A DNA stretch of 64,000 bases from Neoarius graeffei (lineage: Eukaryota > Chordata > Actinopteri > Siluriformes > Ariidae), in the NCBI RefSeq assembly GCF_027579695.1, contig NC_083575.1, positions 33,330,382-33,394,381 on the forward strand, given 5' to 3'. The notes under the pieces were generated by a model that was not told where the DNA came from, ran no database searches, and saw only the letters and a program-made list of their open reading frames with translations. A program made the translations under genes and the position numbers. This document shows, one piece after another, positions 23,492 through 32,275 of this stretch (positions are counted from its first letter, which is position 1; every line of letters begins with the position of its first letter).

Positions 23492-23833
23492 TGTTTCTGA
23501 GTCCAGGCTGCGCACGCATCCTGGCAACGGTCAGTTTGTTTACAAACATGCGAAGGGGTCTATTGGATAGGACAGTGTAGACAGGAAATGAGCAGGAGAA
23601 AAACAGGGAGGGCTCAGAAAACGACCGTAGGTTGGAATCGAACCCGGTTCCCCGGATTTATGGTATGGCGCCTTATCCACGAAGTCCCACTGGCACTGCT
23701 TTTAAATACCAATAGGCATGTGTGCGTAAAGTTATAGTAAACCACCCCCCGCCTTTTTTTTTTTGAGTCGGCGGACCCACCCACCTCCTGCGTTCCGGGA
23801 CCTCCCACTTCACAAATTAAGCACTGACAGCAA

Positions 23834-23838
<5 letters not shown>

Positions 23839-23894
<56 letters not shown>
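23839..23894. repeat. (TA)n microsatellite
   Basis: About 28 TA/AT units between hAT element 1 and hAT element 2. The 8-bp target duplication of hAT element 2 (ATATATAT) lies in it. Confidence 0.95.
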
Positions 23895-23898
<4 letters not shown>

Positions 23899-24137
23899 GG
23901 CGATTGCTCTAAGACAACGAGGGAGGCTCAGCCTCCTCTAAAAATGATGAACATCGTGTAGGATGAATTGCGCTAGGCTTATATTATAGCCGACCTTATA
24001 ACATTGCTATTTCAGATCCAGAATCATAGAAATATATGTGCTCAACCCAACTACAGTGCGAAATCATTCCGTTATAACTTTCCCCAGTTCGCCTAATGTG
24101 TGCGTGAGTTTTTCCCCCTCGTGACAGTGCGATGCAG

Positions 24138-24356
24138 CCCAGCCTCAGTGGACTTCAATGGCATTTGGAAACTATACGCTTTCAATATCACAATGCAAGA
24201 CGATTATTGGACAAATACTGCGAAAACGCCCGCCCCACGGACTCCCAGCCTCAGTGGACTTCAATGGCATTTGGGAGCTATGCACTTTTCAATATCAAAA
24301 TGCAAGACGGTTATTGGACAAATATTGCGAAAACGCCCGCCCCACGGACTCCCAGC
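24138..24356 (+). repeat. Two tandem units of about 106 bp upstream of the hAT exon
   Basis: Units start at 24138 and 24244, each opening CCCAGCCTCAGTGGACTTCA. A partial third copy begins at 24351. They lie about 370-580 bp before the exon ATG, where a promoter would be. Each unit contains TTATTGGACAAATA, which includes an inverted CCAAT box (ATTGG). Confidence 0.9.
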
Positions 24357-24718
24357 CTCACAGTGGGAGGGACATGGCAAAGCTTTCCGCGAGGAGACTG
24401 GTGATTGGTGAAAGCAGACGGATATTTTCTTTGATTGACAGCTCGTTTCAAATATAGACAGGCAGCGGTGAATTTCAGTTCAGTCCCATGCGGATTCGGA
24501 AGTGCTGTGGTGTATTGTAAGAGATCAGCTTACATTTCGATTTCATTCATTACATACGGTTTCTACCAGCTTTTTTAGTTTGTATATATTTTCATTGGAA
24601 ATAAAGTGTAAATATAGTGTTATCAAGTTTGCTATCTTACTTCCAGAAATTTCGTTTATTTGAGTGACTGAACTTGAACTTGAGGGGGCTAGTCAGCTAG
24701 AAAGAAAGCTGTGCACGG

Positions 24719-24922
24719 ATGCCAAGCATTGCTGATTTAATTTTGGCGAAGCCATTTGCCAGTCTTCCTTTCGAGGAAAAAATTAAAATTAAAGAGCAGG
24801 GTAGACCAACGCCTCAAATTGACTTGGTGAGAAAGGTAGGGAATAATACTTGTTCCTTTCAGCTCTCCTGGTACGAGAAAGTGAATTGGCTAACAGCAAG
24901 TGACCCACATCAACAACAGTAA
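24719..24922 (+). pseudogene. hAT transposase N-terminal exon, TTF/ZMYM1-like
   Basis: The ATG at 24719 begins MPSIADLILAKPFASLPFEE. Then come KIKEQGRPTPQIDLV and FQLSWYEKVNWLTASD. This arrangement (SLPFEEKxxIK, GRPxP, WYEKxxWLT) is the start of zinc-finger MYM-type protein 1-like hAT transposases, just before their TTF-type zinc finger. A GTAAAT at the 3' edge could be a splice donor, and otherwise a TAA ends the frame. The dimerisation and catalytic parts are absent. The family link is from memory of the motif pattern. Confidence 0.7.
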
Positions 24923-25930
24923 ATAGGCTACTTTAGTAATATGTCATGGATGGACCAAAAATATAGAATCTATTTAAAATGTTTATGCTGAGTATATTAT
25001 ATTGGAATATATATTTTTCTGGATATGAATTAAACACAGCTACAATTTGGAAAACATTTTTAAACAAAAATACAGCCAAGAACATTTCACACTACAGACC
25101 TGGATTAAAAGTGAAGGGTTATCAAAATTGTCAATAAAACATTTCTCAGTCAAAATAAGTAAAATATAGGGAAAGTGTCATTGAATGAAATGTGTGGCAC
25201 CCAGCTCTATGTTTGGCTCCCCAAGGTCAGTGCTTGTGCCTATTCCAGAACACTCTGCTGTTACTGCTGAGGTTCCTGACAAAGAGCTGCTTTCAATAAT
25301 GATCAATTTTTAAACAACATGCCACAATTTTAAAATATAAAATGTTAAAATATACCCCCCCCCAACACCACCATCATGTATATTGGACAGTAGGCTAATG
25401 GGCCAAAAGAACCTGTTATTTCACAGTTTGTGACCCTGCCAACAATCAGCCAGATCAGAGGCAAGAGTATGGGCAAAATTGATGTGTTTTTTCTTTTTTC
25501 TTTTAAAATCTGGAAATATCGTAACTGACCAGCCTCCCCTGTTTGAAAGACTACCAGCCGCCACTGATATATATTCAACTCCTTAAGCTGAATGTGCATG
25601 AACTCTATCTCCTCACTGCTCCAGAAGTGCACGTGTCTACTACTGTTGTCATGCCGACCGAGGCGGTTGTGTTTCCCGCTTGTGGTCTCGTCACTTCCGG
25701 AAGGGGCAGTGCTGAAGTAAGTAGCTCGACTACGTAGCTCGATAGGGTTTACATGCACTAAGTAGCTCGGCTACAATCGCATAATCTAGGTCACGTAGCT
25801 CGATTACGAGAAATCCAGTTCGGTTCGATTTCAGCCGAGCTAAGGTGTTTCCATGGCATTTAGAACTTCAATTTCAGTTGAGCTATGGCAGAAATTCGAT
25901 TTTCTCTATGTGCATGTAAACGCACTGAAT

Positions 25931-26623
25931 GATGTGCATGGCAGGGTTGCAAGGAGAAAGCCACTGCTCTCCAAAAAGAACATTGCTACTCATCTGCAGT
26001 TTGCTAAAGATCACGTGGACAAGCCAGAAGGCTATTGGAAAAATGTTTTGTGGACGGATGAGACCAAAATAGAACTTTTTGGTTTAAATGAGAAGCATTA
26101 CATTTGGAGAAAGGAAAACACTGCATTCCAGCATAAAAACTTTATCCCATCTGTGAAACATGGTGGTGGTAGTATCATGGTTTGGGCCTGTTTTGCTGCA
26201 TCTGGGCCAGGACGGCTTGACATCATTGATGGAACAATGAATTCTGAATTATACCAGCGAATTCTAAAGGAAAATGTCAGGACATCTGTCCATGAACTGA
26301 ATCTCAAGAGAAGGTGGGTCATGCAGCAAGACAACAACCCTAAGCACACAAGTCGTTCTACCAAAGAATGGTTAAAAAAGAATAAAGTTAATGTTTTGGA
26401 ATGGCCAAGTCAAAGTCCTGACCTTAATCCAATTGAAATGTTGTGGAAGGACCTGAAGTGAGCAGTTCATGTGAGGAAACCCACCAACATCCCAGAGTTG
26501 AAGCTGTTCTGTATGGAGGAATGGGCTAAAATTCCTCCAAGCCAGTGTGCAGGACTGATCAACAGTTACTGGAAACATTTAGTTGCAGTTATTGCTGCAC
26601 AAGGGGGTCACACCAGATACTGA
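25931..26623 (+). pseudogene. Tc1 transposase, C-terminal half
   Basis: Coding resumes after the MITE with GRVARRKPLLSKKN and runs through the catalytic WTDETKIELFG, QQDNNPKHTS and SPDLNPIEMLW. A TGA at 26459-26461 replaces a CGA codon, and after it the frame reads on to the natural stop at 26621. All three catalytic acidic residues are present. Together with the N-terminal half this is the sister of the minus copy at 66-1088. Confidence 0.92.
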
Positions 26624-26757
26624 AAGTAAAGGTTCACATACTTTTGCCACTCACAGATATGTAATATTGGATCATTTTCCTCAATAAATAAATGACCAAG
26701 TATAATATTTTTGTCTCATTTGCTTAACTGGGTTCTCTTTATTTACTTTTAGGACTT

Positions 26758-26880
26758 TTGTTGTGGAATTACATTGTGTAATTTAGGAATTACATTGTGT
26801 AACTATGACCCAGCTAATCAGACAAACATTACTAAAGTATTTTCCTACATCAATAAACGAAGACTAGAAAGAATAAAAAA
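26758..26880 (-). repeat. Inverted copy of an ISL2EU intron segment inside the Tc1 right repeat
   Basis: The Tc1 repeat is interrupted by about 120 bp. Reverse-complemented, 26786-26880 matches 22696-22789 with one visible mismatch (GTAGG against GTAGC). A short tandem, AATTACATTGTGTAA twice, sits at the left edge. No terminal repeats or TSD are evident, so this looks like templated filler rather than an independent transposition. Confidence 0.85.
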
Positions 26881-27015
26881 GAAAATCTGATGATGTTCTA
26901 GGTCATATTTATGCAGAAATATAGAAAATTCTAAAGGCTTCACAAACTTTCAAGCACCACTGTAATTTCAATCCTGTGTTGATTTCAGAAAACCCAAAAC
27001 TTGTGCACCAAATTC

Positions 27016-27016
<1 letters not shown>

Positions 27017-27052
<36 letters not shown>
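27017..27052. repeat. (TTA)n microsatellite
   Basis: About twelve TTA units, 55 bp beyond the Tc1 copy. Confidence 0.95.
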
Positions 27053-27053
<1 letters not shown>

Positions 27054-27546
27054 AGATATATGTTGCACAATCATTCTGTGACAGAAAAAGTACAGTTCAT
27101 TGAAAGTCCAATATTGCTGTCACATTCATGTTCATGATGACATTCATGTCGGTCTATGTAAAGTTCTGAGCACAATTGTAGCACACCCTCAAAGCGCATA
27201 GCTCAACGGCAAGAGTGGCAGATGGAGGGGAAAAATCTCTGTGTATCTTTCTGAGACCCAGCAATTCACTTTTGTCCACTGTAGTAGACACTGTTTTTGC
27301 TCATCTCTCTCATACTGTGCATTTCACATTATTAAGTCCTGTTGTTTTACAAAGAGGACAACTGGGCCTTTAAAATGACATCACATGTGAGGGGATGTGA
27401 CCTTGCCAACTTCCTATTTCTGTCCTTTCATAATGGCTGCCATCCCAACAAGTGCATTTTATGTAAAAAAGAAAAGTAAGCATTTTTATTTAAGTTTTTT
27501 AAATGTTATATTTTGATTGTTTCTGGTAAATAAACATCTCAGTAAT
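27053..27546. other. No recognisable gene
   Basis: About 0.5 kb between the TTA microsatellite and the next transposon end, with no motif that I can name. Confidence 0.4.
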
Positions 27547-28119
27547 AGACCTGTTCACAGTTTGTACACAATAATGACGTAGTACATATGCAAGCGCATT
27601 TTGGCAACAGAAGTATGGCAGAGATCAACAGCTTGTCAAGCTATGCAAGGGGATTAACAACAAAAGATCACGAATGTTACCTCAACATGTTGACTTTAAC
27701 AAATGGTGACGGACTTCCATATCTGTATGCTATTATTAAGTGGATTGAAGATGTTAGCAAGTGGCTGAATATGCAGTGGCCAGATATATATACGTATTTG
27801 ATTGAGAAACTGAGCATGTACACCAGAGAGAAATTACGAGCCTAAAAGTCATTGGATGCTTATAATCAACAAATGAGAAAACTACAGTACGTCCTCACAG
27901 TGAATTGCACCTGTATGGCAGGGTAAGTAGCCTATTATTTGGTGCTATGGACTTGTAGCTAACATAGTGCAGAGCTCTTCTGATATAGTTGTTATGCAAA
28001 CATGAATTATGCTTCTGTGTTACTGTCCATTCAAATTTAACTTGGGCTATTACTCTCCTTACCATATCATAATTGTATGTCTTGCCCCTGTAATTAGATA
28101 GATAATCTGACCTGATATA
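27547..28119 (+). mobile_element. ISL2EU-like element 2, left part, interrupted by a gypsy element
   Basis: The end AGACCTGTTCACAGTTTGTA follows an AT and resembles the terminus of the element at 23560 (AGACCCCTTCGCATGTTTGTA). It carries a YqaJ/SWIM-type first exon 68 bp inside. A chromodomain gypsy element splits it at 28120. Sequence at 41714-42285 may be its continuation, but no matching right end was found. Confidence 0.7.
27615..27922 (+). pseudogene. YqaJ/SWIM-type protein first exon (copy D) with the start of a SWIM finger
   Basis: The ATG at 27615 begins MAEINSLSSYARGLTTKD. It reads on through ECYLNMLTLTNGDGLP, IKWIEDVSKW, MQWPDIYTYLIEKLSMYTRE and KLRA. A TAA at 27843 replaces a Tyr codon. 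The frame then continues SLDAYNQQ to VNCTCMAG, directly followed by the splice donor GTAAGT at 27923. CxCMAG is the first half of a SWIM zinc finger. In this family SWIM precedes a YqaJ-type nuclease, which would be in later exons. This copy is the best evidence for the identity of copies A-C. Confidence 0.75.
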
Positions 28120-28541
28120 TGTCAGTAACAGCACTGAAAACCTGAGTTCAGAGCAACCTCCAAACATGGCCGTTCCGGACTACAACTCCAAAGAGCCACT
28201 GCACCCCTCATGTCCGGAATACTAACAAAGGCACCTGTCTCCAATTATTGAAGCATTACTTCCCTATATAAGCTCAGTAGTCACAAACACACCTCGCAAA
28301 GTATCGTTCTGTCTCCGTACCTGATTATACCAAGCCTTCTGATTTCCTGACTGACTTCTAATGCTTAGACTTTTGTTTACATTTATTTCCCAACTCCATT
28401 TCCTTGTCTGCCCTCTGATATCCTGTTTGTTGATCGCCCGACCCTGACTACGACTTCTGCCTGCTGATTTGGATTTGTTTACAGTTTACAACACATCAAC
28501 CTTCCTCTGTGCTTGCATCAGTAAGTGCCTGCACCCTGACA
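28120..28541 (+). repeat. 5' LTR of chromodomain element 1
   Basis: 422 bp, TGTCAG to CTGACA. It contains ACTACAACTCC at 28179, TATATAAG at 28265 and the predicted transcript start GCAAAGTATC at 28296. Its partner is 41308-41713. Confidence 0.93.
28265..28305 (+). promoter_or_regulatory. TATA box and predicted RNA start of chromodomain element 1
   Basis: TATATAAG starts at 28265. GCAAAGTATC starts 31 nt further on, at 28296, a normal TATA-to-start distance. This decamer is the exact complement of the primer site at 28543-28552. Confidence 0.75.
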
Positions 28542-28542
28542 G

Positions 28543-28552
28543 GATACTTTGC
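28543..28552 (+). promoter_or_regulatory. Self-priming type primer binding site, chromodomain element 1
   Basis: GATACTTTGC begins one base after the LTR. There is no TGG for a tRNA CCA end. It pairs over 10 nt with 28296-28305, as in the Tf1/sushi self-priming mode. Confidence 0.75.
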
Positions 28553-28557
28553 CCACG

Positions 28558-29421
28558 ATGGATGCAGCAAAGGAAGCAAAGCAAACCACACTCAACACTC
28601 AGAGGTGGCAGTTAGGAGAGCATCAGCAGATGATCAGCAATATCAACACCCAAATGCTGCAACTCGCTGTTGTTGTATCGCAGGTCATCCTGACATGCCC
28701 CTCGTCTTCCACTGGTGCTGCCCAGATGATTCTACGGCCCAAAAAGTATTCAGGGGAAGGGTCTGAATGCAAGGGGTTTCTTCTCCAATGCTCCCTGTAC
28801 TTCTCTGCTCTCATGGGAATGACTGAAGAACAGAAGATCGCCCAATTCTTCAGTCTCATAACAGGCAAAGCTTTGCAATGGGCTAGTGCTGTTTGGGAGC
28901 ATGGGGGTGAACACACCACCTCTTATGACAGATTAATTTAACTGTTTAAGCGAGTTTTTGATCACCAAACTGAGGGAGTCAAGGTCGGCAAAAGTTTATT
29001 GACTATCAAATAGGGAGACAGGAGACTAGCGGAGTACACATTGGAATTTCGCACGTTAGCCATTGGCAGTGACTGGAACGAGCCTGCAGTTAAAACAGCC
29101 TTATGTCAAGGCCTGCACCTGGAAATGCTGAACTGGCATGCCATGATGAACATCTCTTGCTAGACTCCCTAATCGACTTCACTATTCATTTAGACCACCT
29201 TCTGAGGAGCAGATGCTCATTGAAGCCTTCCCCAATGCCCGCTATTACATCAGCTTCCCCAACTCCCAAAGGAGGTTTTGCATACTCATCTCCAATGCTC
29301 CGAAAGAGACAGAAGGCACCATGAGGGATTATGCTTCTACTGTGGTGAGTCCTGCCATCTAATAGCCGAGTGCCCAGTTTATCCACCTACCCTAAGGAGA
29401 GTGAGTCAGGCCTGTTCAGAA
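28558..29421 (+). pseudogene. Chromodomain element 1 gag
   Basis: The ATG at 28558 begins MDAAKEAKQT, 16 bp after the LTR. The capsid-like part has KYSGEGSECKGFLLQCSLYF and KIAQFFSLITGKALQWASAV, the gypsy gag pattern. The first frame ends at a TAA at 28939. Further stops occur at 29013 and 29161. A CCHC knuckle, CFYCGESCHLIAEC, lies near 29335-29375. Gag builds the particle and binds the RNA. The partner element at 56901 has the same layout and similar sequence. Confidence 0.88.
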
Positions 29422-29620
29422 ACCAGTCCATCCAGCACAGTGAGTCATGAAATGGTGATTAAATCACATTCACTTAAGATGCCTGTTCTGCTAAGACTGC
29501 CAGACTTGATGCATGTTATCTCTTGTAGGTGCATTTGGGTAATTGAGTGATCAATCTCATTAAATCAGTCTCATTAAATTTGAAGGTTAATAATTAAATT
29601 GAATCAGTCTCATTTGAATC

Positions 29621-29732
29621 GTTTAAATTGAATCATTTAAAGTGAATCATTTAAAGTGAATCATTCAAAGTGAATCATTCCAGTGAATCATTCGAAGTGA
29701 ATCACTTAAAGTGAATCATTTAAAGTGAATCA
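29621..29732. repeat. Tandem array of a GTGAATCATTTAAA-like unit
   Basis: About eight units of 14-16 bp (GTGAATCATTTAAA, GTGAATCATTCAAA and so on) in copy A. The corresponding part of copy B has no such array. Confidence 0.9.
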
Positions 29733-30099
29733 TACCGTTAATTTTGGTGCTTAATAATAAATTACCAAACAGCCAAATTATGGTATATTCCAAATTATTA
29801 TGACAACTTACTGTATTACATAACTTATATGCACCTTTCTGAATTTTTTGGGAGATTGGGGACCTCAAAGATATTGGAACACAAATAAAACACACAGTTT
29901 CAATAATAAATGAATTTATTATAACAAAAATAAAAATGGATAATAGCAGATTGAAATATATACAAACAGTGAGGTGTGTGTGTGTGTGGGTGTGTGTGTA
30001 TGAGAGGCCTTGTGTGGGTGTGGCCTACAAGAGGGTTAGCTTTGTAGCTAACTCCACGTGTGTTTGTGGGGGAGGAGTTGACCATGTGTTCGGGTAGGC

Positions 30100-30285
30100 C
30101 TAGATTAACCTTGTGTGGCTAAGCTAAGACAAAGGGGAGCTAGCTAAAGGAATTTGTGAGTGGCCACGTGTTTGTGTAGGCCTAGATTAGCCTCGTGTGG
30201 CTAAGCTAAGACAAAGGGGAGCTAGCTAAAGGAATTGTGAGTGGCCACGTGTTTGTGTAGGCCTAGATTAGCCTGTGTAGCTAAC
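30100..30285. repeat. Tandem units of about 87 bp in solo LTR copy A
   Basis: Two full units and a partial third. Each contains GTAGGCCTAGATTA and GGCTAAGCTAAGACAAAGGG. Related words occur once or in altered order in copy B (44030-44170 and 46080-46250). Confidence 0.8.
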
Positions 30286-31291
30286 TCCACGTGGTGGAGG
30301 CCTTGTGATCCCTTGAGACAAATACAATTAGCCCTGGAGGCTAATGGAACAAAGAAGTAGCCGTAGGCTAATTTAACTAGCTTATAACAATACTGAATCC
30401 ACTGAAATCTTGATGCGGTCAAGATGTATAATAAGAGAACTAAATATGTTAGTAGGAGTAAAGAGAAGCATGCACAGCCTATCTATTAAACAATTGAGAG
30501 AACATAGAACAAAATAAAACAACACGCTGCGTGTTTAACAGTGTAACAAATAAACCTGGGTTTAAATTCACACTATTTCAATAAAAGCAAATTCCTAAGA
30601 CTAGCTTTAATTATGCCCAAAAATGCCAAGTCTTACTTCCGTATCCTGCTTCTACGCGAGATTATGAGAAGATGTCCCGAGAGTTTTGGAGTTTTCCACC
30701 GTTGTGAAGATCTTCGTGAAGCACAGGAAATTACGTGGAGAAGTTGAGTTTCACAGAGGCCCGTGGAGCACGTCTGCAGAAAGCAGAGAATTCTTGATCC
30801 GGAGCTTCATGGCTCGTGGGAAGAAAAAAACTCTGATTAAACAATGTGCACAGCGCTTCAATCAGGAGGAATTCTGGTCGCTCCTAATTATAAATTAACA
30901 GCTTTGATCTGCAGTCGTACGTACTTAATGAATGAAACCGGTTGTAACTCACTGAGTTTAAAATCGCGCGATTCTGGATTTTTACCGTGGCCAGTGGTAA
31001 ACAAAGAAATCGCGCTGAATGGTGGATCTTGCAAGAAAGAAAAGAAAAAGACGTCTTATTTGGTTTGCCCGGCGAAGCGTATCTCTTTGTGCGTCCGGAT
31101 GGCTTGGAATCCGGACAAGAGAGAAAGCGAGCTGAGCGTTTCCAGGTCTTTTATGCTTTCATGGAGGATGTGACGTTGGTGATCCCGCCCCGGCGTGACG
31201 CAGGTCAACGCAGAAGTGGGCTGATGGGAAATGTAGTTTCTTAAAGAGACGGGCTGTTGTAGTTCTTAGACGGACTGTGTACCTACACTCT

Positions 31292-32275
31292 GCCATCATA
31301 GACTCGGCGGCAGAGGGGAACTTCATCAGTAGCACAATCATCTAGAAGTAGCATGTACCCACAGAAAAAAGTCAGCGACCAATAAAGCTCAAAGCCATAG
31401 ATGAGGGTCCTTATTGGTGACAGGCTGGTAATCACATGCACATCACCCCTCGAAATTCAGGTGGGAGCACTTCATTTAGAACACATTACCCTGTTAGTCA
31501 CCCATACTGCCAATCATGATCTTATCATGGGGTTCCCGTGGCTTCAGATACATGACCCTCTCATCTCGTAGCAGAAAGGAGAGATACTTCAATGGTCTCA
31601 ATCATGTTTCCAGAACTGCCTCAAACTTCCACAGATCTCAGTATCATTCACCTTGGTGGAGAGTCTGTTGCCTCACTCCTTTCACAACATTCTTTCATGT
31701 TATCTCAAGCTCAAGGAAGTGTTTAGTAAAGGGAAAGCGAGTGGCTTGCCTCCTCACCAACTCTACAATTGTGCCATCAACCTACTCCCAGGAACTACCC
31801 TTCCTCGCAGCCACATATACCCTTTGTCCATCATGGAGCAAGTGGCCATGGAGGAGTATTTTCAGGAAACCTTGAAACAGGGTTACATTAGATCTTCGAC
31901 ATCCCCAGCATCAGCCGGCTTCTTTTTCGTGGAGAAGAAGGGAGGAAGGCTTTGCCCATGCATTGATTATAGAAGGTTGAACCAAATCATGGTGAAATAT
32001 CCCTATTCACTTCCTTTGGTGCCATCCACATTGGACCAGTTCAGAGCAGCAAGAATCTTCTCCAAGCTTGATCTACAAAGTGCATACAACCTGGTCAGGA
32101 TTCGAGAAGGTGGTGAATGGAAGACGTGTATTTAGTACCACATCTGGGCACTTTGAATATTTGGTCATGCCATATGGCCTTTCTTGCATGCCAAGTATAT
32201 TCCAGGGCCTCAAATTGCATACTCTGAGACGTGCTGGGGAGGTTCATAATAGCATACATCAAAGACATCCTGATC
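31292..32275 (+). pseudogene. Chromodomain element 1 protease and reverse transcriptase, first part
   Basis: The protease active-site region reads IIDSAAEGNFI near 31297-31330, with DSA instead of the usual DSG. RT follows at 31653-32313 across frame changes: [20 protein letters not shown], then [19 protein letters not shown], then FEYLVMPYGLSCMPSIF. The catalytic motif reads YIKDILI, with Lys in place of the first Asp of YIDD. It is then cut by the DNA element at 32276. The enzyme could not be active. Confidence 0.87.

Larger units (their letters stand above)
22411..23560. mobile_element. ISL2EU-like DNA transposon, internally deleted
   Basis: The ends AGACCCCTTCGCA and TGCGAAGGGGTCT are perfect 13-bp inverted repeats flanked by AT on both sides (22409-22410 and 23561-23562). 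The left end carries a THAP-type exon pair on plus and the right end a YqaJ/SWIM-type first exon on minus, so the two genes converge. A 2-bp AT target and this THAP plus YqaJ gene pair fit what I know of the ISL2EU superfamily. The middle of both genes is missing, so this is a deletion derivative of about 1.15 kb. Confidence 0.78.
22379..23689 (-). mobile_element. tRNA-derived SINE (family b), split by an ISL2EU-like element
   Basis: On minus the head at 23689 has an A-box-like TGGATAAGGCGCC and a perfect B box, GGTTCGATTCC (about 23635-23645). The tail ends CCAATAAAGG...AAAAAGCCCAAAAAA-like at 22379-22410. The 18-bp TSD CTGGCACTGCTTTTAAAT is exact (22361-22378 and 23690-23707). It is a different family from a. 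The SINE itself is only about 160 bp. Confidence 0.88.
20927..23826. mobile_element. hAT-type DNA element 1, carrying two SINE insertions
   Basis: The termini CAGGGCTTAATTTG and CAAATTAAGCACTG are near-perfect inverted repeats. They are flanked by an exact 8-bp TSD, ACAGCAAC, at 20919-20926 and 23827-23834, the hAT signature. Once the SINEs, solo LTR and ISL2EU element are removed, the hAT sequence is about 0.6 kb with no transposase, so it is non-autonomous. Confidence 0.88.
23895..25566 (+). mobile_element. hAT-type DNA element 2 with a ZMYM1-like exon
   Basis: The left end CACGGGCGATTG and the right end, whose complement reads CAGTGGCGGCTGGT, are imperfect inverted repeats. Both then reach a shared GAGGCT block. 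The flanks are ATATATAT on both sides (23887-23894 and 25567-25574), an 8-bp TSD that cannot be told from the microsatellite. It has a tandem repeat at 24138-24350 and the first coding exon at 24719. The rest of the transposase is missing. Confidence 0.75.
20657..25927. mobile_element. MITE with CAGTGCGTTTACATG inverted repeats, expanded by nested insertions
   Basis: The ends CAGTGCGTTTACATG and CATGTAAACGCACTG are perfect 15-bp inverted repeats. The Tc1 codons AAT are duplicated at 20654-20656 and 25928-25930, a 3-bp TSD. Its own sequence is only about 690 bp (20657-20926, 23835-23894, 25575-25927) and holds repeated ATCGAGCTA motifs, two on the left and four inverted ones on the right. There is no coding capacity. 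A 3-bp TSD suggests a Harbinger-like or related transposase, but AAT is not the usual TWA, so the superfamily stays open. Confidence 0.88.
19961..26962 (+). mobile_element. Tc1/mariner transposon copy 2, split by a stack of younger elements
   Basis: The ends CAGTGGTGCTTGAAAGTTTG (19961) and its complement (to 26962) are flanked by TA at 19959-19960 and 26963-26964. The transposase starts at 20329, breaks off at 20656 and resumes at 25928, exactly where the inner MITE begins and ends. Without insertions the element is about 1.6 kb. A second, foreign insert of about 120 bp lies in the right repeat (26758-26880). Confidence 0.95.
29524..31287. repeat. Solo LTR-like element, family X, copy A (1764 bp)
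   Basis: It begins TGTAGGTGCATTTGG and ends TGTACCTACA, flanked by the 4-bp TSD CTCT (29520-29523 and 31288-31291). It matches 43078-46650 in reverse orientation. No coding domain is visible. TG/CA ends and a short TSD suggest a solo LTR of a large-LTR retrotransposon. A DNA element with 10-bp inverted ends is the alternative. Confidence 0.8.

Noticed and set aside
29621..29732. CRISPR-like array
   Set aside because: The units are contiguous 14-16 bp tandem repeats without unique spacers, in a eukaryotic retroelement.
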